Source: Pseudomonas sp. B28(2017) (GTDB lineage: Bacteria > Pseudomonadota > Gammaproteobacteria > Pseudomonadales > Pseudomonadaceae). From it: 64,000 nucleotides of DNA. A model generated the notes under the pieces. That model saw only the letters and a list, made by a program, of their open reading frames with translations. It ran no database searches and had not been told where the DNA came from. The translations under genes were made by a program, and so were the position numbers. The stretch covers positions 868,001-932,000 of the forward strand of contig NZ_NEJH01000002.1 in assembly GCF_002113025.1 (NCBI RefSeq). Direction: 5' to 3'. Of this stretch, positions 16,487-25,787 are shown one piece after another. The stretch's first letter is position 1. Each line of letters starts with the position of its first letter.

Positions 16487-17452
16487 ATGACGAACACTCG
16501 CCGCGCCGTTTTCCTCGACCATCCGTCCCTGGACCTCGGCGACCTTGACCTCAACCCGCTGCGCAGTTGTTTCAGCGAACTGCAGCTGTTCGCCCAGACC
16601 TTGCCCGATCAAGTCATCGAGCACCTCAAGGGCGCCAGCGTCGCCATCAGTAACAAGATCCTGATCGATGCCGCCGCCATGGCCGCCAGCCCTGATCTCA
16701 AGCTGATCCTGATCACCGCCACCGGCACCAACAACGTCGACCTCGCCGCCGCCCGCGCCCACGGGATTACCGTGTGCAACTGCCAGGGCTACGGTACGCC
16801 ATCGGTGGCGCAGCACACGATCATGCTGCTGCTCAACCTGGCCACGCGCCTGGCCGATTATCAAAAAGCCGTCGGCGAAGGCCGCTGGCAGCAAGCCAGA
16901 CAATTCTGTTTACTGGATTACCCGATTGTCGAACTCGAAGGCAAAACCCTTGGCCTACTGGGCCACGGCGAATTGGGCAGCGCAGTCGCACGGCTGGCTG
17001 AAGCCTTCGGCATGCGTGTTCTGCTGGGGCAAGTTCCCGGCCGCCCTGCCCGGCCGGACCGCCTGCCACTGGATGAACTGTTACCGCAAGTCGATGCCCT
17101 GACCCTGCACTGCCCGCTCAACGAACACACCCGGCATTTCATCGGCGCCCGTGAACTGGCCTCAATGAAGCCCGGCGCGTTCGTGGTCAACACCGCCCGC
17201 GGTGGCCTGATCGACGAACAGGCGCTGGCCGACGCCTTGCGCAACGGGCATCTTGGCGGCGCCGCCACTGACGTTCTGAGCGTCGAGCCCCCCATTAATG
17301 GCAATCCGTTGCTGACCAACGACATCCCGCGCCTGATCGTCACCCCGCACAATGCCTGGGGCAGTCGCGAAGCGCGTCAGCGAATCGTTGGCCAAGTGAC
17401 CGAAAACGCACTGGGATACTTCAGCGGTAAGGCGCTGCGGGTCGTCAGTTGA
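16487..17452 (+). CDS. D-2-hydroxyacid dehydrogenase (glycerate/hydroxypyruvate reductase type)
   Basis: A 321-residue NAD(P)-dependent dehydrogenase. The Rossmann motif GLLGHGELGSAVA is at about 150. The catalytic triad residues are visible as Arg in NTARGGLID, Glu in LSVEPP and His in TPHNAWG. It interconverts 2-oxo acids and D-2-hydroxy acids; similarity is closest to glycerate dehydrogenases (HprA-like). The Rossmann GHGELG has His where Gly-x-Gly-xx-Gly usually has a small residue, which is common in this subgroup. ATG 16487 has AAGG at 8-nt spacing and is preferred to the TTG at 16484. Confidence 0.9.
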   Translation: MTNTRRAVFLDHPSLDLGDLDLNPLRSCFSELQLFAQTLPDQVIEHLKGASVAISNKILIDAAAMAASPDLKLILITATGTNNVDLAAARAHGITVCNCQGYGTPSVAQHTIMLLLNLATRLADYQKAVGEGRWQQARQFCLLDYPIVELEGKTLGLLGHGELGSAVARLAEAFGMRVLLGQVPGRPARPDRLPLDELLPQVDALTLHCPLNEHTRHFIGARELASMKPGAFVVNTARGGLIDEQALADALRNGHLGGAATDVLSVEPPINGNPLLTNDIPRLIVTPHNAWGSREARQRIVGQVTENALGYFSGKALRVVS

Positions 17453-17485
17453 TAAACTGCGGCACTTTTTTTCACGGGAGCAGTT

Positions 17486-18484
17486 ATGGATCCGCGCAGT
17501 GAAGTACTGCTTCGTCAGGCCGAGTTATTCCAGGGATCGGTGCTGTTGGCCGGTTTGCCAGCCGACGACTTGCTGGGCCGTCTGCCCGAGGCTCACGGCT
17601 GGTGCTGGCACGCCGGCGATCAGGCCGCGCTTGAAGCCCGCTTTGCCGGGCGCAGCCATTTTGGCGTGAACGCGCCTGAGCGCAGGTTCGATAGCGCCGT
17701 GGTGTTTTTGCCCAAGGCCAGGGACCTGACCGACTACATCCTCAATGCTGTGGCCTCGCGGCTGGGAGGTCGCGAGGTGTATCTGGTGGGCGAGAAAAAA
17801 AGCGGCATCGAAGGTGCCGCCAAACAACTCAACCCGTTCGGCAAGCCACGCAAGCTCGACAGTGCACGGCATTGCCAGCTCTGGCTGGTCACCGTGGCCA
17901 ATGCGCCACAAACCAAACCGCTGGAAAGCCTGGCGCAGACCTACGAACTGCCGCTGGCCGAAGGCCCGTTGAAGGTCATCAGCCTGCCGGGGGTGTTCAG
18001 CCACGGTCGTCTCGATCGCGGCAGCGCGCTGCTGCTGGAGCATCTGGATAAACTGCCCGGCGGTCACTTGCTCGATTTCGGTTGCGGCGCAGGGGTCTTG
18101 GGCGCGGCGGTGAAACGTCGCTACCCGCACAATCAGGTGACGATGCTGGATGTGGACGCCTTTGCCGCCGCCAGCAGTCGCCTGACGCTGGCGGCCAATG
18201 GTCTGGAAGCCGAAGTGATTACCGGTGACGGAATCGATGCGGCACCGATGGGCTTGAGTGCGATTTTGAGCAATCCGCCATTCCATGTCGGCGTGCACAC
18301 CGACTATTTCGCAACGGAGAACTTGCTGCGAAAATCGGCCAAACATCTGAAAAACGGTGGCGAACTTCGCTTGGTGGCAAACAGCTTCCTGAAGTACCAG
18401 CCACTGATCGAAGAGCATCTGGGCCCATGCACGATCAAGGCCGAAGGCCAGGGTTTTCGCATCTACCGGGCCAAGCGCGGCTAA
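17486..18484 (+). CDS. rsmC: 16S rRNA (guanine-1207-N2)-methyltransferase RsmC
   Basis: A 332-residue protein with two methyltransferase-like halves. The degenerate N-terminal half is followed by an active C-terminal half with the SAM motif [12 protein letters not shown] and the catalytic NPPFH motif ([13 protein letters not shown]). This pattern identifies RsmC, which methylates G1207 of 16S rRNA in the assembled 30S subunit. GGGAG lies upstream of the ATG. It follows the dehydrogenase gene by 33 bp and may be cotranscribed with it. Confidence 0.92.
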   Translation: MDPRSEVLLRQAELFQGSVLLAGLPADDLLGRLPEAHGWCWHAGDQAALEARFAGRSHFGVNAPERRFDSAVVFLPKARDLTDYILNAVASRLGGREVYLVGEKKSGIEGAAKQLNPFGKPRKLDSARHCQLWLVTVANAPQTKPLESLAQTYELPLAEGPLKVISLPGVFSHGRLDRGSALLLEHLDKLPGGHLLDFGCGAGVLGAAVKRRYPHNQVTMLDVDAFAAASSRLTLAANGLEAEVITGDGIDAAPMGLSAILSNPPFHVGVHTDYFATENLLRKSAKHLKNGGELRLVANSFLKYQPLIEEHLGPCTIKAEGQGFRIYRAKRG

Positions 18485-18524
18485 GGCTTTTTTGAAAAAG
18501 AAGGCTTGCCGAATGGATTTTGCC

Positions 18525-18740
18525 TAGGCAGAATCCGCTCCGTCCTAGGGGAGTAGTCTCCCACGAGCGCCATGCTCGTCCGGCATGCGTCAACATACTT
18601 GGTCCTCAGACCATGGCGTATGCGACCCAAGCATCCACATCAGATGGATCGCAGGGTTTGACAAGACCTATGACACGAACACCTTACCCGGGGCGGGAAG
18701 GCTGTACGTGTCATAGCCGTGTCGACCCGCCCCTTAGGAA
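18525..18740 (+). promoter_or_regulatory. yybP-ykoY manganese riboswitch and expression platform
   Basis: The 264-nt leader contains the class hallmarks GGGGAGTAG (18548-18556) and CAACATACTTGG (18591-18602), which form the Mn2+-binding loops in this family. In the 3' half, CTATGACACG (18668-18677) can pair with CGTGTCATAG (18707-18716), and GGGGCGGG (18690-18697) with CCCGCCCC (18726-18733). The last strand abuts the ribosome-binding site TTAGGA (18734-18739), so translation control by sequestration is likely. The downstream gene is a Mn2+ exporter homologue, as expected for this riboswitch. Outer boundaries are approximate. Confidence 0.87.
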
Positions 18741-18748
18741 AACCCCTG

Positions 18749-19333
18749 ATGCTGGATTCACTACTCGTACCTACCGCAATCGTTGCCTTGGCCGAAATCG
18801 GCGACAAGACGCAACTGCTCGCGCTCATTCTCGCTGCCCGCTTCCGCAAGCCCTGGCCGATCATCGCCGGTATCGTCGCCGCGACCCTGGCCAACCACGC
18901 GGCCGCCGGTGCAGTCGGTGCCTGGGTCGGCAGTTTCTTCTCGGATACGATGCTGCACTGGATCCTCGCCGCGAGTTTTGCCGCGACCGCACTGTGGACT
19001 CTGGTGCCGGACAAGATGGATGACGACGAGGCCAGCACCGCCCGCAAGTTCGGACCGTTCCTGACCACGCTGATCGCGTTTTTCCTCGCGGAAATCGGCG
19101 ACAAGACGCAGATCGCAACCGTGATGCTGGCTGCGCAATATCCGGAGTTGTGGCTGGTGATCATCGGCACCACCGCCGGCATGCTGATTGCCAACGTACC
19201 GGTGGTTCTGGCGGGTAACTTTGCCGCAGACAAGCTGCCATTGACCCTGATCCGTCGACTGGCGGCGTCGGCGTTCTTCATTCTGGCGATTGTCGCGGTG
19301 TACAAGGCGATGCAGAGCAGTGGGTGGGTTTGA
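18749..19333 (+). CDS. UPF0016/GDT1 (TMEM165) family manganese exporter
   Basis: A 194-residue membrane protein with six predicted helices in two repeats. Each repeat carries the family signature EIGDKTQ (near residues 16-22 and 116-122), the cation-binding motif of UPF0016 transporters. Bacterial members export Mn2+ and are often under a yybP-ykoY riboswitch, as here. ATG 18749 was chosen over a start 30 bp upstream because the upstream codons lie in the riboswitch hairpin and AGGA sits nine bases before 18749. Confidence 0.93.
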   Translation: MLDSLLVPTAIVALAEIGDKTQLLALILAARFRKPWPIIAGIVAATLANHAAAGAVGAWVGSFFSDTMLHWILAASFAATALWTLVPDKMDDDEASTARKFGPFLTTLIAFFLAEIGDKTQIATVMLAAQYPELWLVIIGTTAGMLIANVPVVLAGNFAADKLPLTLIRRLAASAFFILAIVAVYKAMQSSGWV

Positions 19334-19363
19334 CTGTTTAGGTTGATAGACCGCGTTATCGTT

Positions 19364-19440
19364 CATCGCGAGCAAGCTCGCTCCCACAGGGTTCGGCGCC
19401 GAGCACAAAACCAATGTGGGAGCGAACTTGCTCGCGATGG
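19364..19440. repeat. REP doublet
   Basis: CATCGCGAGCAAGCTCGCTCCCACAGG and its inverted copy CAATGTGGGAGCGAACTTGCTCGCGATG are separated by about 22 bp. The doublet lies between the convergent GDT1 and M48 genes, where it could also form a transcript-ending hairpin. Confidence 0.85.
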
Positions 19441-19465
19441 CGATAGCGGCCTCACCGCATAGACA

Positions 19466-20284
19466 TCAGTACTTCCTGGCCTGCTCGTACAGCGGCATAA
19501 CCTTCGGAATCGCCGCCTGCAACGCAGCGGTCCGGCTGCTGGAAGACGGGTGAGTGCTCATGAATTCCGGCGGCGCGCCTTCGCTGGCCTTGCTCATCTT
19601 GCCCCACAGGCTGATCGCGGCGTTCGGGTTGTAGCCGGCGCGTGCAGCCAGCTCAAGGCCAATCAAATCTGCTTCGTTTTCGTTTTCACGACTATTGGGC
19701 AACGTCATACCATAGTTGGCTACCGTGTCCGCCAGTGCCAGACTGTCCTGGCTCAGCCCCAACAAAGCGCCGGCGCCCTGCTTGGCCATTTCGATGCCGT
19801 AAGCCTTGGACATCGCTTCTCGACCGTGCTCGCGCAGGGCGTGGGCGATTTCATGGCCCATGACCGCGGCAATTTCATCATCGGTCAGTTGCAGTTTGTC
19901 GATCAACCCGGTGTAGAAAATGATCTTGCCGCCAGGGCCGCAGTTGGCATTGAGTTCATCGCTCTTGATCAGGTTGACTTCCCACTTCCACTGGGCCGCG
20001 TCCGGACGGAAGTTCGGCGTCTGGGCAATCAGCCGGTCGGCAATCGCCTGAACCCGCCTGGCTTCATTGCTGGACTTGTCCAGCACACCTTTGCTGGACG
20101 CTTCGCCCACTGTCTTCTGATAGGACTGGGCGTACATCTGGTCGACCTCTTGCGAGGACAACATGCTGAACATGTACTGTTTGCGCTCAACGCCGACAGC
20201 GCCGCCGCTGGTGGTATTGATCGACTGGCAACCGGCGAGCAGCAGGCTTGCGCTCAGAGCACACAAAGCCAATGTCTTGTTCAT
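19466..20284 (-). CDS. M48 family metalloprotease, lipoprotein (LoiP/YcaL-like)
   Basis: A 272-residue protein. The signal peptide ends in the lipobox LLAGC (Cys 19). The zinc motif HEIAH (in VMGHEIAHALREH) and the third ligand Glu in NENEADLIG define a Peptidase_M48 domain at about 70-260. Such periplasmic outer-membrane-anchored proteases (LoiP, YcaL, BepA) take part in outer-membrane protein quality control. It is smaller than BepA and lacks TPRs. Single gene with its start facing the chemoreceptor gene. Confidence 0.92.
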   Translation of the reverse strand: MNKTLALCALSASLLLAGCQSINTTSGGAVGVERKQYMFSMLSSQEVDQMYAQSYQKTVGEASSKGVLDKSSNEARRVQAIADRLIAQTPNFRPDAAQWKWEVNLIKSDELNANCGPGGKIIFYTGLIDKLQLTDDEIAAVMGHEIAHALREHGREAMSKAYGIEMAKQGAGALLGLSQDSLALADTVANYGMTLPNSRENENEADLIGLELAARAGYNPNAAISLWGKMSKASEGAPPEFMSTHPSSSSRTAALQAAIPKVMPLYEQARKY

Positions 20285-20556
20285 CTAAAAACTCCCTGAA
20301 AACATGCCGCGTATCCTAGGCGTGGAATTGTATCGACGCCAGATACAACGGACATAAGACGCACAATTCGGACAAAGCTCTCATCGGCGCAGGAAAAAAT
20401 TCATATTCTGCGGCGAGCCGTAGCCCATCACGCCGCGTATAGATTCATTTGCGACATCCGGCACACAAAATCAGCTATTTCAACGGCCCGCGCTCATGCT
20501 CGCCCGACACCCTGCCGATACACCTCCGCAGATGTCCTTTCGCGTGCGGAGCCCCC

Positions 20557-22698
20557 ATGAAATTCAAGTCGATCCAGTTTTCCGTGGCGGCCCTTGCCGG
20601 CGCCATTGTCCTTAGTGTCGTGGCAGCGTTGGTGGTGTACGCGCTGTTTTCCGGCGCCCGCACGCAAGACATGGTCCAGGAGCGGACCCAGGCCCAATTC
20701 GAGCAAGTCATCGAACAACGCCTGACGTCACTGGCGCAAACCCAGGTCAGTCAGATCCAGCGTGAACTCGAAGCACCGCTGCTGATTGCCGGCGGACTGG
20801 TGCGGGTCAATGCCCTGATCGGCACACCGGGTGCCGATGGCAAGCCCGCCCTGAGCCTCAGCCGCGAGCAACTGATCGGCCTGATCAAGGAAAACGTGGT
20901 CAAGAACCCGAAAATCCTCGGCACCTACATCGGTTGGGAAAAAGACGCACTGGATCATGACGATACGGCCTACGTCGGCACCCAGGTGGTCGGCATCGAC
21001 GCCAGCAACGGGCGCTTCCTGCCCTGGTGGTTTCGCAATGACGACGGCACCCTGGGCCTGGACAAGCTGGTGGACGTCGACGATCAGAAGACCTTGTCCA
21101 CCGGCGTGCGCGCCAGCGAGTACTACCTGTGCTCGAAAGAAACCAAAAAATCCTGCGTGATCGATCCGGCGCCTTACAAGGTGGGCGACAAAATCGTGAT
21201 GCTCGCCTCCTTTATTGAACCGATCATGCTCAACGGTGCCTTCCAGGGCATCGTCGGTGCCGACCTGTCGGTGAACTTCATTCAGGAAATGCTCCTGGGC
21301 GCCAACCAGAAACTCTACAGCGGCGCAGGTGAAATGGCCCTGGTTGGCGGCAATGGCCGGATCGTTGCGTACACCAAGGATCCGAGCAAATTCGGTGAAA
21401 AAGTCAGTGACATCCTCGACAGCAAGCAGATTGCCAACATGGCCAATCTCAAGCGCGGCGAAGTGACCTACACCGTCGACAAGGCCCAGGGCCGGATCGA
21501 GCTGTACCTGCCTTTCGGCATCGGCCAAACCGACGCCCGCTGGACCTTGATGCTGCAACTGCCGCTGAACGCGGTGATGGCCGACCTGCAAAAACTCCAG
21601 GCCGACCTGAACGCACAGCGCAAATCCGACACCTTCGGCATGGCGATGGTCGGTCTGGTGATCGCCGGTATCGGCTTGCTGGTGATCTGGCTGGTAGGCC
21701 ACGGCATCGCCCGCCCACTCAAGCAGATGGTGGCCATGCTCGACGACATCGCCCAGGGCGAAGGTGACCTGACCCGACGCCTGACCAGCGACCGCGCCGA
21801 TGAACTGGGTTCGATTGCCAAGGGGTTCAACACTTTCCTGGCCAAGTTGCAGGCGATGATCACCCAAGTGGTGACTTCGGTGCAGAGCGTCAGCGATTCC
21901 TCGGAACACACCGCCGACATCGCCATCCGCACCAACACAGGTGTACACAAACAAATGGCCGAGATCGATCAGGTGGCCACCGCCGTGCAGGAAATGACCG
22001 CCACCGCCCAGGACGTGGCGCGCAATGCGACCCAGGCCGCACAGGCCGCCAGCCATGCCGATCAGGCCGCCAGCCAGGGCATGCAGATCGTGCGTGACAC
22101 GTCGGACTCGATTGGCGCCCTCGCCGTGGAGATCGGCCGGGCTGTCGGCGTGGTGCAAACCCTGGCCAGGGACAGCGAAAACATCAATGCCATCCTCACC
22201 GCCATTCGCGGGATCGCCGAGCAGACCAACCTGCTGGCTCTGAACGCAGCCATCGAAGCCGCCCGTGCCGGTGAACAGGGCCGAGGGTTTGCCGTGGTGG
22301 CCGACGAGGTGCGTAACCTGGCGCAGAAGACACAAAAGGCCACCGAAGAAATCCAGACCATGATCCAGCAACTCCAGCAAGGCACGCGGGATGTGGTGCG
22401 AGTCATGGAAGACAGCCAGAACCGCACGGACGAAAGCGTACTGCACGCCTCCAAGGCCGCCGAAGCACTGGAAACCATTACCCAGGCGGTGTCGGTGATC
22501 AACGACATGAACACCCAGATTGCCAGCGCGGCCGAAGAGCAAAGCGCGGTAGCGGACGACATCAACCGCAACGTGATCAACATCGGGCAAGTGGCCAATG
22601 AAGTGGCCGGTGGCGCGGATGAATCGAGTGCAGCCAGTGCGGACTTGACCAAACTGGCCGAGCAGCAGCGGCGGTTGATCAATCAGTTCAGGGTCTAA
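20557..22698 (+). CDS. methyl-accepting chemotaxis protein with dCACHE ligand domain
   Basis: A 713-residue receptor. Membrane helix 1 is at about 9-31, the periplasmic dCACHE domain at about 35-365 and helix 2 at about 362-385. A HAMP segment and a signalling domain follow, with the hairpin tip [21 protein letters not shown]. The dCACHE domain includes [10 protein letters not shown] and [10 protein letters not shown]. Length and layout recall the polyamine/histamine receptors McpU and TlpQ, but ligand residues cannot be assigned by eye. ATG 20557 has GGAG upstream; a 36-codon upstream extension was rejected. No C-terminal CheR pentapeptide is present. Confidence 0.92.
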   Translation: MKFKSIQFSVAALAGAIVLSVVAALVVYALFSGARTQDMVQERTQAQFEQVIEQRLTSLAQTQVSQIQRELEAPLLIAGGLVRVNALIGTPGADGKPALSLSREQLIGLIKENVVKNPKILGTYIGWEKDALDHDDTAYVGTQVVGIDASNGRFLPWWFRNDDGTLGLDKLVDVDDQKTLSTGVRASEYYLCSKETKKSCVIDPAPYKVGDKIVMLASFIEPIMLNGAFQGIVGADLSVNFIQEMLLGANQKLYSGAGEMALVGGNGRIVAYTKDPSKFGEKVSDILDSKQIANMANLKRGEVTYTVDKAQGRIELYLPFGIGQTDARWTLMLQLPLNAVMADLQKLQADLNAQRKSDTFGMAMVGLVIAGIGLLVIWLVGHGIARPLKQMVAMLDDIAQGEGDLTRRLTSDRADELGSIAKGFNTFLAKLQAMITQVVTSVQSVSDSSEHTADIAIRTNTGVHKQMAEIDQVATAVQEMTATAQDVARNATQAAQAASHADQAASQGMQIVRDTSDSIGALAVEIGRAVGVVQTLARDSENINAILTAIRGIAEQTNLLALNAAIEAARAGEQGRGFAVVADEVRNLAQKTQKATEEIQTMIQQLQQGTRDVVRVMEDSQNRTDESVLHASKAAEALETITQAVSVINDMNTQIASAAEEQSAVADDINRNVINIGQVANEVAGGADESSAASADLTKLAEQQRRLINQFRV

Positions 22699-22725
22699 AT
22701 GTTGCCGGAAGGTCCTGCGGACCTT

Positions 22726-22802
22726 ATCGCGAGCAGGCTCGCTTCCACACTGGATCTGCGGCGCAAGCCAATCCTTTGTGGGAGCGAGCCTGCTCGCGAA
22801 GA
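22726..22802. repeat. REP doublet
   Basis: TCGCGAGCAGGCTCGCTTCCACA and its inverted partner TGTGGGAGCGAGCCTGCTCGCGA lie between the convergent chemoreceptor and SRAP genes. Confidence 0.85.
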
Positions 22803-22825
22803 GGCCGACACTGACAACACACCAC

Positions 22826-23449
22826 TCAACCCGGTGTAAGGCACTCCGGCCCATTGAGCTTCGGATCATTGACCATGTTCGCCAGCACCCGCTCGCGCAA
22901 CGCGGCGGGCTCACTGGCCAGCAAGGCTTGCAAGGCATGCAGCGGCGTATCCGGATCCAGCCATGCCGCCTGCCCCGCCTCATCGAGAATCAACGGTCGA
23001 CGCTGACTGGCGGCTGGCTGGGTAATGACCGCCGTACTCAGCCACATCTGCTCCTGAACCGGATACGCCTCCCAGATCGCCGCAAAGAACAATGACGAGC
23101 CCTCCCCCGGCGTCAGCCAGTACGGCCGCTTGCGGGTGGTGCCGCGCCATTCGTAAAAACCATTGGCCGGCAACAGGCAGCGGCGCAAGCGCAGGGCTTC
23201 GCGGAACATCGGTTGTTCGGCAACGGTTTCGGCACGGGCGTGGGCCGGAGTGCGCGACAGATCGGTCAGCCAAGGCGGCGTCAGGCCCCAACGGGCGCGG
23301 GCCAGCGTGCGCTGGCCGTCAGGCTCGGCCCGCAGCATCAACACCGAATCATTGGGGGAAATGTTCCACTGCGCCTGCTGGTCGGCGGGAAAACCGGGCA
23401 GTGCCGCGAAGGCGGGATTCCAGCGAAACAGGGCATAACGTCCACACAT
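22826..23449 (-). CDS. SRAP-domain protein (HMCES/YedK-like) with altered active site
   Basis: A 207-residue SOS response-associated peptidase family protein. Cys2 of MCGRYALF is the residue that crosslinks to abasic sites in single-stranded DNA, and PANGFYEWRG keeps the catalytic Glu. Two conserved positions differ from E. coli YedK: the Asn of NARVET reads HARAET here, and the His of IHDRRPL reads ASQRRPL. The Cys-based crosslinking residue is kept, but reversal or stabilisation chemistry may differ. Length is usual. It is followed on the same strand by nothing close; the upstream DUF2007 gene ends 35 bp before it. Confidence 0.88.
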   Translation of the reverse strand: MCGRYALFRWNPAFAALPGFPADQQAQWNISPNDSVLMLRAEPDGQRTLARARWGLTPPWLTDLSRTPAHARAETVAEQPMFREALRLRRCLLPANGFYEWRGTTRKRPYWLTPGEGSSLFFAAIWEAYPVQEQMWLSTAVITQPAASQRRPLILDEAGQAAWLDPDTPLHALQALLASEPAALRERVLANMVNDPKLNGPECLTPG

Positions 23450-23484
23450 GGGGCAACACGGCTCTTGATCAAACGAACGCCAGC

Positions 23485-23745
23485 CTAACAGACCAGCGTG
23501 CCGGGAAAGCTCTCCGGGTCATCGCCGGACAGCGGCAGCGCGGCATTGTACGCGGTGATCAGCTCGCGGGCGTATTCGGCCTGGTCGTTCTCGACCGACA
23601 GCCCGAGCAGGCCATAGATCGGCAACTCGCCGCTGCCCCCGAGCAAATCACGGCCCACCAGATGCGCCTCGATACCTTCGCTGGCGAGCATGCCTTGCAG
23701 CAACTCGCCTTCCATCAGGTTTTCCGGATCGTAGATGCGCTGCAT
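23485..23745 (-). CDS. DUF2007 family small protein
   Basis: An 86-residue protein starting MQRIYDPENLMEGELLQGML. The pattern of an extracytoplasmic-free, ferredoxin-like DUF2007 (putative signal-transducing protein) fits: the segment SEGIEAHLVGRDLLGG is typical. No function is established. The ATG has GAGGGG upstream and lies nine bases after the stop of the CPXCG gene, so the two are cotranscribed. Confidence 0.82.
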   Translation of the reverse strand: MQRIYDPENLMEGELLQGMLASEGIEAHLVGRDLLGGSGELPIYGLLGLSVENDQAEYARELITAYNAALPLSGDDPESFPGTLVC

Positions 23746-23754
23746 ACACGCCCC

Positions 23755-23937
23755 TCACTCGTTTTCACTGAACACTTCGAGATGCCATTCCTCTCCATGA
23801 ACCTGCAACACGAACGTTATCGGCCGGCAGCACACCTGGCAGTCCTCGATGTAGGTCTGATCGCCACCGGACAAATCCAGAGTAGTCTCTACCTCCTCAC
23901 CACAATACGGACATTCATACAGCGCGTTTTCCAGCAT
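23755..23937 (-). CDS. CPXCG-motif zinc-ribbon protein
   Basis: A 60-residue protein with two cysteine knuckles: CPYCG at residues 9-13 and CQVCC at 33-37, together a likely zinc ribbon. It belongs to the CPXCG motif-containing cysteine-rich protein family of unknown role. ATG 23937 (MLENALYECPYCGE) was chosen because the 44 codons upstream have no family likeness. First gene of a small unit with the DUF2007 gene. Confidence 0.87.
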   Translation of the reverse strand: MLENALYECPYCGEEVETTLDLSGGDQTYIEDCQVCCRPITFVLQVHGEEWHLEVFSENE

Positions 23938-24075
23938 CGCAGTCTCCCAGGTGACTTGTGCGTATAATCGCCGGTCTATTTGCAGGGCTATTTTTGTCTG
24001 GCTACTTTTCAGACCGTGCCCCGCCGGTTTTCGATCAAAACCTTTACTTACCCTAGCCGTTTCTAACAAGAGAGC

Positions 24076-25242
24076 ATGATGGGCGAATTCGATGCCATCC
24101 GACCTTACGACGACAGTGAAGTCCCGGCAGTGCTGGCACGGCTGCTCGGCGACAAGGCGTTTCTAGATATCCTCACCCACTTCCGCTTCCCGCGTTTCGC
24201 CGGCGCTTTAGGCTGGGCGCTCAAACCTCTTATAGCCCATCGGCTGCGCCGTGAGTTTGCCGGCGTGACCTCCGTGGCCACGTTACAGGACAAAGTCGAG
24301 CATTACGTCGACCATACCATCGAGCGTGCCACCGACGGTGTCACCTATACCGGGGTGGAGCAATTCAAGTCCGGCAGCGCCTACCTGTTTATCGCCAACC
24401 ACCGCGATATCGTGATGGACCCGGCCTTCGTCAACTATGCCGTGTATCACGCCGGTCTGCCGACCCCGCGCATTGCCATTGGCGACAACCTGCTGCAAAA
24501 GCCTTTCGTCAGCGACCTGATGCGCCTGAACAAGAGCTTCATCGTGCACCGCTCGATCAGCGGGCGTCGGGAGAAAATGGCGGCCTATCAATTGCTGTCG
24601 GCGTACATCAACCATTCGATCCGCAACGATTGCGCCTCGATCTGGATTGCCCAGGCCGAGGGGCGTGCCAAGGACGGTGACGACCGCACCGAATCGGCGA
24701 TCCTCAAGATGTTCCACATGAGCCGCAAGGACGAGCCGTTCGGTGAAGTCATTCAGTCGCTGAATCTGACCCCTGTGTCGATCAGCTACGAATACGACCC
24801 GTGCGATCAGGCCAAGGCCCGCGAGCTTTACATCCGCGCCACCACCGGCAGCTACACCAAGGTGCCGGGCGAGGATGACGTGAGCATCGCCAAGGGCATC
24901 ACCGGCTACAAGGGCCGGGTGCATGTGAACTTTGCCGCGCCCATCACCGACCTGTTCGAAGACACCAAGCAATTGGCGGTCGAGATGGACAAGCAAATCC
25001 TCAGTGGCTATCGCTTGTTCCCGGTGCATTACCTGGCTTATGCGCAGTGGAAGGACGCTGACCCGCAACTGCAGGTACCAAAAGCTGCGCAAGTGTTCCC
25101 GGCCGAAGAACTGACCAAGGCCCAGGAAGAATGGCAACGCCGCCTGGACGCCTGCCCCGAAGAGCATCGTCCATTCCTGGTGCTGCAATATGCGACGCCG
25201 GTACGCAACCAGTACCGGGTGAAGGCAGGGTTACCGCTGTAA
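24076..25242 (+). CDS. PlsC-like glycerol acyltransferase family protein
   Basis: A 388-residue soluble-looking acyltransferase. The catalytic block FIANHRDIVMDP (about 105-116) resembles the HX4D motif but has five residues between His109 and Asp115. A second block, WIAQAEGRAKDGDDRTE, corresponds to the phosphate-binding EGTR motif. A basic stretch FIVHRSISGRREK lies between them. Family members acylate lysophosphatidate or related acceptors; the acceptor here is unknown. The start could be either of two adjacent ATGs (24076, 24079). A terminator follows. Confidence 0.85.
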   Translation: MMGEFDAIRPYDDSEVPAVLARLLGDKAFLDILTHFRFPRFAGALGWALKPLIAHRLRREFAGVTSVATLQDKVEHYVDHTIERATDGVTYTGVEQFKSGSAYLFIANHRDIVMDPAFVNYAVYHAGLPTPRIAIGDNLLQKPFVSDLMRLNKSFIVHRSISGRREKMAAYQLLSAYINHSIRNDCASIWIAQAEGRAKDGDDRTESAILKMFHMSRKDEPFGEVIQSLNLTPVSISYEYDPCDQAKARELYIRATTGSYTKVPGEDDVSIAKGITGYKGRVHVNFAAPITDLFEDTKQLAVEMDKQILSGYRLFPVHYLAYAQWKDADPQLQVPKAAQVFPAEELTKAQEEWQRRLDACPEEHRPFLVLQYATPVRNQYRVKAGLPL

Positions 25243-25260
25243 GCGGTTTCGGCCAGACGC

Positions 25261-25290
25261 AAAAACGGCGCCCTTGAGGCGCCGTTTTTT
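25261..25290. terminator. bidirectional terminator
   Basis: The hairpin ACGGCGCC-CTTGA-GGCGCCGT is flanked by five A and six T residues. It serves the acyltransferase gene and the convergent small membrane-protein gene. Confidence 0.9.
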
Positions 25291-25318
25291 GTATCTGCGA
25301 GGGTGCTGCATCAAGACT

Positions 25319-25597
25319 TCAGACCTGCGTACTGATCCAAGACACCAGCAACGCCATCCCCATGCAGGCAAAACCGAAAATGTAGAAAAACCGGTTCCTG
25401 CGCAAGGTCGCCCAGTCCAGCGTAGGCTCTACGTTGGGACTGCTCTGGCGCTGCATCTGCAAACTGGCCATCGCGCGCAGTTCGCGACGACGGGTGGCGT
25501 GCAGCAACCAGCCGCCCGGGAAGGCAAAGAGCAAGGCCAGCAGATTGATCAATTTGGCGGGATGGGCGGTAAACAGCGTCATCAAGTGCAGCGACAT
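25319..25597 (-). CDS. small two-helix membrane protein, unknown
   Basis: A 92-residue protein with hydrophobic segments at about 15-35 (INLLALLFAFPGGWLL) and 70-88 (IFGFACMGMALLVSWI), joined by a charged cytoplasm-like loop. I do not recognise the family. ATG 25597 has GAGG at 6-nt spacing, better than the ORF start four codons earlier. It is convergent with the acyltransferase gene. Confidence 0.65.
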   Translation of the reverse strand: MSLHLMTLFTAHPAKLINLLALLFAFPGGWLLHATRRRELRAMASLQMQRQSSPNVEPTLDWATLRRNRFFYIFGFACMGMALLVSWISTQV

Positions 25598-25787
25598 CAC
25601 AAACCTCAAGTAAAACAGGTGGCAGGTGCCGGACCGGCGACCGCGGCGCGAATTCTACCGAAAGCCCGCGCCCCTGCCCTCTGTTTCCGACAAATAACGA
25701 AGCAATCGATCAAAGGCTGTCCTGAGTCACGGCATCGTCATCTGTATCGGCGACCATGCGCGCCTCGAAACCGACAGGGACCACGTC

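Noticed and set aside
19364-19440. Repeated GGGAGCGAGC units as a possible CRISPR array
   Set aside because: Only two inverted copies occur per site with no regular spacers; they are REP doublets.
20728-22983. A 751-codon open frame on the minus strand opposite the chemoreceptor gene
   Set aside because: It is a mirror of the GC-rich coding frame: low-complexity His/Gly/Val-rich product, no ribosome-binding site, and the plus strand encodes a textbook chemoreceptor.
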